Below, one piece after another: positions 6,902 through 9,734 of a stretch of 9,734 nt of DNA (positions within the stretch are counted from its first letter, which is position 1; each line of letters opens with the position of its first letter). Under the pieces are notes generated by a model that saw only the letters and a list, made by a program, of their open reading frames with translations, had not been told where the DNA came from and did no database searches. The DNA comes from an uncultured Bacteroidota bacterium (lineage in GTDB: Bacteria > Bacteroidota > Bacteroidia > Chitinophagales > Chitinophagaceae). The position numbers and the translations under genes were made by a program. The stretch lies in assembly GCA_903913355.1 (NCBI GenBank), contig CAIWKU010000147.1, forward strand, positions 1-9,734, written 5' to 3'.

Positions 6902-8338
6902 ATGAGCGAAACCCCAAAATTTAAGCCGACCCTTGGATTATTTGATGCCACTATGATTGTAGCGGGTGGTATGATTGGCTCAGGTATTTTTATTGTAAGT
7001 GCTGATATTACCAGAAATGTAGGTAGCGCAGGTTGGTTGATACTCGTTTGGCTCATAACGGGATTTATGACCATTACAGCAGCGGTAAGCTATGGTGAGT
7101 TAAGTGCTATGTTCCCAAAAGCTGGCGGGCAATATGTATACCTGAAGGAAGCATATAACCGACTGATCGGATTCTTATTTGGGTGGAGCTTTTTTTCGGT
7201 AATTCAAACAGCCACGATTGCTGCAGTGGGTGTGGCGTTCAGCCGGTTTACCTCTTACCTGATACCTGCTGTTGGGGAAAGTAATATCATCGCCGACCTG
7301 GGTTTTATAAAGATCTCTGCAGCGCAATTACTGGCCATAGGTATGATCGTATTTCTAACGTATACCAATACACGTGGCGTAAAAGGCGGTAAACTGATAC
7401 AAACCACATTTACAGTCACCAAACTCTTATCGCTATTTGGGTTGATCATTTTTGGTTTTTTACTGGCTAAACAAAGTTTCTGGTCTGAGAACTGGCATAC
7501 GGGTTTTACAGCCATGCAGGATAATGGGGCTAAAGATGCAGCAGGTGTTTTACAACCTACCGGATGGAAGTCTATTTCAGGGGCTGCTTTGATAGGGGCT
7601 ATTGCTGCTTCCATGGTTGGATCTATTTTTAGTAGTGATTCATGGAATAATGTAACTTTTATTGCCGGTGAAATCAAGAACCCGCAAAGGAATATAGGGC
7701 TTAGCCTTTTCTTTGGAACAGGGATTGTTACCCTGATCTATATCACGGCTAATTTGATGTACCTGAATGTATTGCCATTACAATCTATCGCATATGCAGA
7801 ACACGACAGGGTAGCCGTATCCGCTGCCAATGCTATTTTTGGTAATGCCGGAACCATTGTGATTGCAGTAATGATCATGGTATCTACATTTGGTTGTAAC
7901 AACGGATTAATACTGGCAGGTGCAAGGGTTTATTATACCATGGCAAAAGATGGTTTATTCTTTAGGAAAACCGGGGAGTTAAATAAAAATGCAGTACCCG
8001 GATACGCTTTATGGATACAGTGTATTGTTGCATCTATACTTTGTTTGAGTGGAAAATATGGGGATCTGTTAACCATGGTTTCTTTTATTGTAGTGATATT
8101 TTATATACTTACGATTGTAGGCATTTTCATTCTTCGTAAAAAAATGCCCGATGCAGAAAGGCCTTATAAAGCGTTTGGGTATCCAATTTTGCCGGCTATA
8201 TATATTATTCTGGCCTTATTATTCTGTTGTGGATTGGTTTGGGCCTCGCCCACCTACTCATTATGGGGACTCGCGATTACTTTATTTGGGCTTCCTTTGT
8301 ATTATCTTGCAGTTCGAAACGCTAAAAAAGAATCCTGA
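6902..8338 (+). CDS. APC-superfamily amino acid permease (LAT-like)
   Basis: The 478-residue product is a polytopic inner-membrane protein with about 12 hydrophobic helices, near 14-34, 45-66, 88-118, 139-155, 172-189, 224-247, 266-290, 305-335, 366-383, 389-411, 427-446 and 452-470. Helix 1 carries the broken-helix signature GLFDATMIVAGGMIGSGIF (G26-S27-G28), which in this family binds the substrate's amino and carboxyl groups. The segment WNNVTFIAGEIKNPQRNI (248-265) is the conserved block after helix 6. The FPKAGGQYVYLKEAYNRLIGF block (71-91) is the typical loop between helices 2 and 3. An extended hydrophilic loop of about 32 residues (190-222) joins helices 5 and 6. The closest described types are the L-type and serine/threonine exchangers; substrate cannot be decided from sequence. 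ATG at 6902 is preferred because the family's N-terminus needs residues 10-30. Its stop overlaps the next gene's ATG by one base. Confidence 0.9.
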   Translation: MSETPKFKPTLGLFDATMIVAGGMIGSGIFIVSADITRNVGSAGWLILVWLITGFMTITAAVSYGELSAMFPKAGGQYVYLKEAYNRLIGFLFGWSFFSVIQTATIAAVGVAFSRFTSYLIPAVGESNIIADLGFIKISAAQLLAIGMIVFLTYTNTRGVKGGKLIQTTFTVTKLLSLFGLIIFGFLLAKQSFWSENWHTGFTAMQDNGAKDAAGVLQPTGWKSISGAALIGAIAASMVGSIFSSDSWNNVTFIAGEIKNPQRNIGLSLFFGTGIVTLIYITANLMYLNVLPLQSIAYAEHDRVAVSAANAIFGNAGTIVIAVMIMVSTFGCNNGLILAGARVYYTMAKDGLFFRKTGELNKNAVPGYALWIQCIVASILCLSGKYGDLLTMVSFIVVIFYILTIVGIFILRKKMPDAERPYKAFGYPILPAIYIILALLFCCGLVWASPTYSLWGLAITLFGLPLYYLAVRNAKKES

Positions 8339-9321
8339 TGAATTTCACGAAGCTGTTTGCAGACATCAGTAAGATGAAAGTGGTGATTGTAGGGGATGTA
8401 ATGCTTGATAAATATTGGTGGGGTAGTGTGGACAGAATTTCTCCAGAAGCACCGGTGCCGGTGGTTTCATTGAAATATCTGGAGTATAGAATGGGGGGTG
8501 CTGCAAATGTGGCAATTAATTCCGTTTCAATGGGTGCGGAAACGGTCATCTTTTCGGTGATTGGTGATGATGCTGAAGCAAAAGACTTATTGCAGCTAAT
8601 GCAGGAAAATAAGATTGATGCATCGCAAATAATTTCGACACCCAAAAGAATTACGACCCATAAAACCCGCATCATGGGCCGAAACCAGCAGATGATGCGG
8701 TTAGACGCGGAACTGACTACTGATATTGATACCGATTTAGAAAATGAATTGATCGGGAAAATCAAATCCTATTTTTCTGTTTCAGTACCTGATGTTTTGA
8801 TCTTTGAAGATTATAATAAAGGGGTACTCACAGAGAGGGTTATCAAAGAATTGATCAGTCTTTGCTCCGATTTAGGCGTGGTTACAACTGTTGATCCTAA
8901 AAGAAAAAATTTCTTGTCCTTTAAAGGAGTTACCATTTTTAAACCCAACCTGAAAGAAGTAAGAGAAGGATTGAGTCTGCTAACCAACAATGTTGATCTT
9001 TCTTCTTTACAAAATATGCATTCGGTATTGCAGCAGCATTTACAACACGAAATTTCATTTATTACCCTTTCTGAGAATGGCGTATTTTTTCAACAGGGAA
9101 CCGATAGTAAGTTGATTCCTACGCATATCAGGAATATTGCGGACGTAAGTGGTGCTGGCGATACAGTGATTGCAGTAGCTTCTCTTGTATACGCTGCTAC
9201 CAAAGAAATGCGAATGGCAGCTGAAATTGCCAATATTGCCGGTGGCCTTGTTTGTGAAGAAGTAGGCACTGCTGCCATCAATAAAGAAAAACTACTGGCA
9301 GAGTGTGAGGTTTTGCTATGA
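8338..9321 (+). CDS. hldA: D-glycero-beta-D-manno-heptose-7-phosphate kinase, stand-alone PfkB domain
   Basis: This PfkB-family sugar kinase phosphorylates D-glycero-D-manno-heptose 7-phosphate at C1, a cytoplasmic step toward the ADP-heptose used in lipopolysaccharide inner core. The 327-residue product contains VMLDKYWWGSVDRISPEAPVP starting at residue 21, which is nearly identical to the opening of the kinase domain of E. coli HldE. The PfkB glycine motif MGGAANVAINSVSMG is at 52-66, and RNQQMMRLD at 115-123 is another HldE-type block. The C-terminal PfkB signature DVSGAGDT is at 269-276 with D275 as the predicted catalytic base. No nucleotidyltransferase domain follows: the protein ends after the kinase fold, so the adenylyltransferase must be encoded elsewhere. 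The ATG shares its A with the TGA of the permease (TGATG), implying translational coupling. Another PfkB substrate cannot be excluded, but the match to the heptose kinase is strong. Confidence 0.9.
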   Translation: MNFTKLFADISKMKVVIVGDVMLDKYWWGSVDRISPEAPVPVVSLKYLEYRMGGAANVAINSVSMGAETVIFSVIGDDAEAKDLLQLMQENKIDASQIISTPKRITTHKTRIMGRNQQMMRLDAELTTDIDTDLENELIGKIKSYFSVSVPDVLIFEDYNKGVLTERVIKELISLCSDLGVVTTVDPKRKNFLSFKGVTIFKPNLKEVREGLSLLTNNVDLSSLQNMHSVLQQHLQHEISFITLSENGVFFQQGTDSKLIPTHIRNIADVSGAGDTVIAVASLVYAATKEMRMAAEIANIAGGLVCEEVGTAAINKEKLLAECEVLL

Positions 9322-9508
9322 TATTTTGGAACAAGGAGAAATAATTTCTGCCCATGGATCTCTAAAATGATAAGCACCCAAAACCTTGCGAATTAGCCTT
9401 ATTGCAATGAATCAGAGTGCTATTTAAATCTTCTCGAAAGATTGATAGTATTTATTTGATTTTTTCTCTCTGACAAACAAGTAATTTTGGATTATCTAAA
9501 ACATAATT
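9322..9508. other. Intergenic spacer between the heptose kinase and the asparaginase-family gene
   Basis: These 187 bases hold no convincing coding sequence. A weak 6-bp stem (AATCTT at 9427-9432, AAGATT at 9438-9443) precedes a T-rich stretch at 9451-9466. It may be a poor intrinsic terminator, but the stem is AT-only in most positions and the gap to the T-rich stretch is too long for a confident call. A promoter candidate lies at the 3' end. Confidence 0.6.
9455..9489 (+). promoter_or_regulatory. Candidate Bacteroidota-type promoter for the asparaginase-family gene
   Basis: TTTG at 9455-9458 and TAATTTTG at 9482-9489 match the -33 and -7 elements (TTTG and TAnnTTTG) with a 23-base spacer. 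That spacer is at the long end of what is described for the phylum. The -7 element ends 19 bases before the ATG, giving a very short leader of roughly a dozen bases. The decamer GTAATTTTGG here is identical to the one at 6167-6176. Confidence 0.4.
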
Positions 9509-9734
9509 ATGTCTGATTTTACCATTGTGATTCATGGAGGTGCGGGTACTATTTTGAAAGAAGATATGACCCCTGAGCTGGAGCTGGCATATTTGTCGGG
9601 CTTACAGCAAACTTTACAAGTAAGCTATGCCGTTTTGGAAGAAGGTGGAACGGCAGTTAATGCAGTAAAAGCAGCCATTGTTTTGTTGGAAGATAATGTG
9701 TTATTCAATGCCGGTAAAGGATCGGTCTTTACAA
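9509..9734 (+). CDS. Plant-type L-asparaginase / isoaspartyl peptidase, N-terminal part (3' end outside window)
   Basis: Enzymes of this Ntn-hydrolase family cleave beta-aspartyl dipeptides and L-asparagine after self-cleaving into two chains. The frame opens at ATG 9509 and stays open to the window end, giving 75 residues of a protein usually near 300 or more. The opening IVIHGGAGT (residues 6-14) is the family's N-terminal hallmark. The segment beginning EEGGTAVNAVKAAIVLLED and followed by FNAGKGSVFT is the next conserved block, containing the NAGxGS motif. The catalytic threonine lies in the second half of the protein, beyond the window, so activity cannot be judged here. No signal peptide is seen at this start, which suggests a cytoplasmic form. 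A promoter candidate sits directly upstream, so it probably starts its own transcript. Confidence 0.9.
   Translation, partial: MSDFTIVIHGGAGTILKEDMTPELELAYLSGLQQTLQVSYAVLEEGGTAVNAVKAAIVLLEDNVLFNAGKGSVFT

Noticed and set aside
8151..8372. Plus-strand 73-codon frame across the permease-kinase junction
   Set aside because: It lies out of frame inside both recognised genes and has no motif of its own.
9318..9344. Eight-codon frame starting at an ATG overlapping the heptose kinase stop (ATGA)
   Set aside because: Too short to support, with no homology and no conserved continuation in any frame after its TAA.
9317..9409. Minus-strand stretch of about 31 codons (contains KVLGAYHFRDPWAEII) in the spacer after the kinase
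   Set aside because: It has no start codon, is bounded by stops, and no family is recognised; it is most likely chance, though a gene remnant cannot be fully excluded.

Overview
The window is an ordinary stretch of chromosome from a Bacteroidota bacterium, most likely of the Chitinophagaceae or a close relative. The family-level placement is inference. It rests on the RpoB/RpoC insertions, TAnnTTTG-type promoter candidates, A-rich rather than Shine-Dalgarno-rich leaders before start codons, and the neighbouring gene types. All genes lie on the + strand. No phage, transposase, CRISPR, tRNA or rRNA gene is visible.

Layout: (1) 1-1656, the C-terminal 551 residues of RpoB, with the 5' end outside the window. 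(2) 1657-1790, a 134-bp rpoB-rpoC spacer almost filled by a long imperfect inverted repeat built of 7-bp units. (3) 1791-6074, complete rpoC (1427 aa), closed by a strong intrinsic terminator at about 6113-6142. (4) 6257-6844, an OmpH/Skp-like periplasmic coiled-coil protein with its own leader and its own terminator at 6870-6899. (5) 6902-8338, a 12-TM APC-superfamily amino acid permease whose ATG lies two bases after that terminator's T-tract. (6) 8338-9321, a stand-alone PfkB-type heptose-7-phosphate kinase (HldA/RfaE domain I), overlapping the permease stop by one base (TGATG). (7) 9322-9508, a spacer with a promoter candidate. (8) 9509 to the window end, the first 75 residues of a plant-type L-asparaginase/isoaspartyl peptidase.

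Together: rpoB and rpoC encode the beta and beta' subunits of RNA polymerase and are probably one transcript. The Skp-like protein and the heptose kinase both point to outer-membrane and lipopolysaccharide biogenesis. The permease and the asparaginase-family enzyme belong to amino acid uptake and catabolism. The permease and kinase are translationally arranged as a pair, but no shared pathway is evident.

No convincing undescribed multi-gene system was found. The items most worth a second look are non-coding: the heptad-phased palindrome between rpoB and rpoC, the terminator lying directly in front of the permease start codon, and an identical decamer in front of two of the genes.
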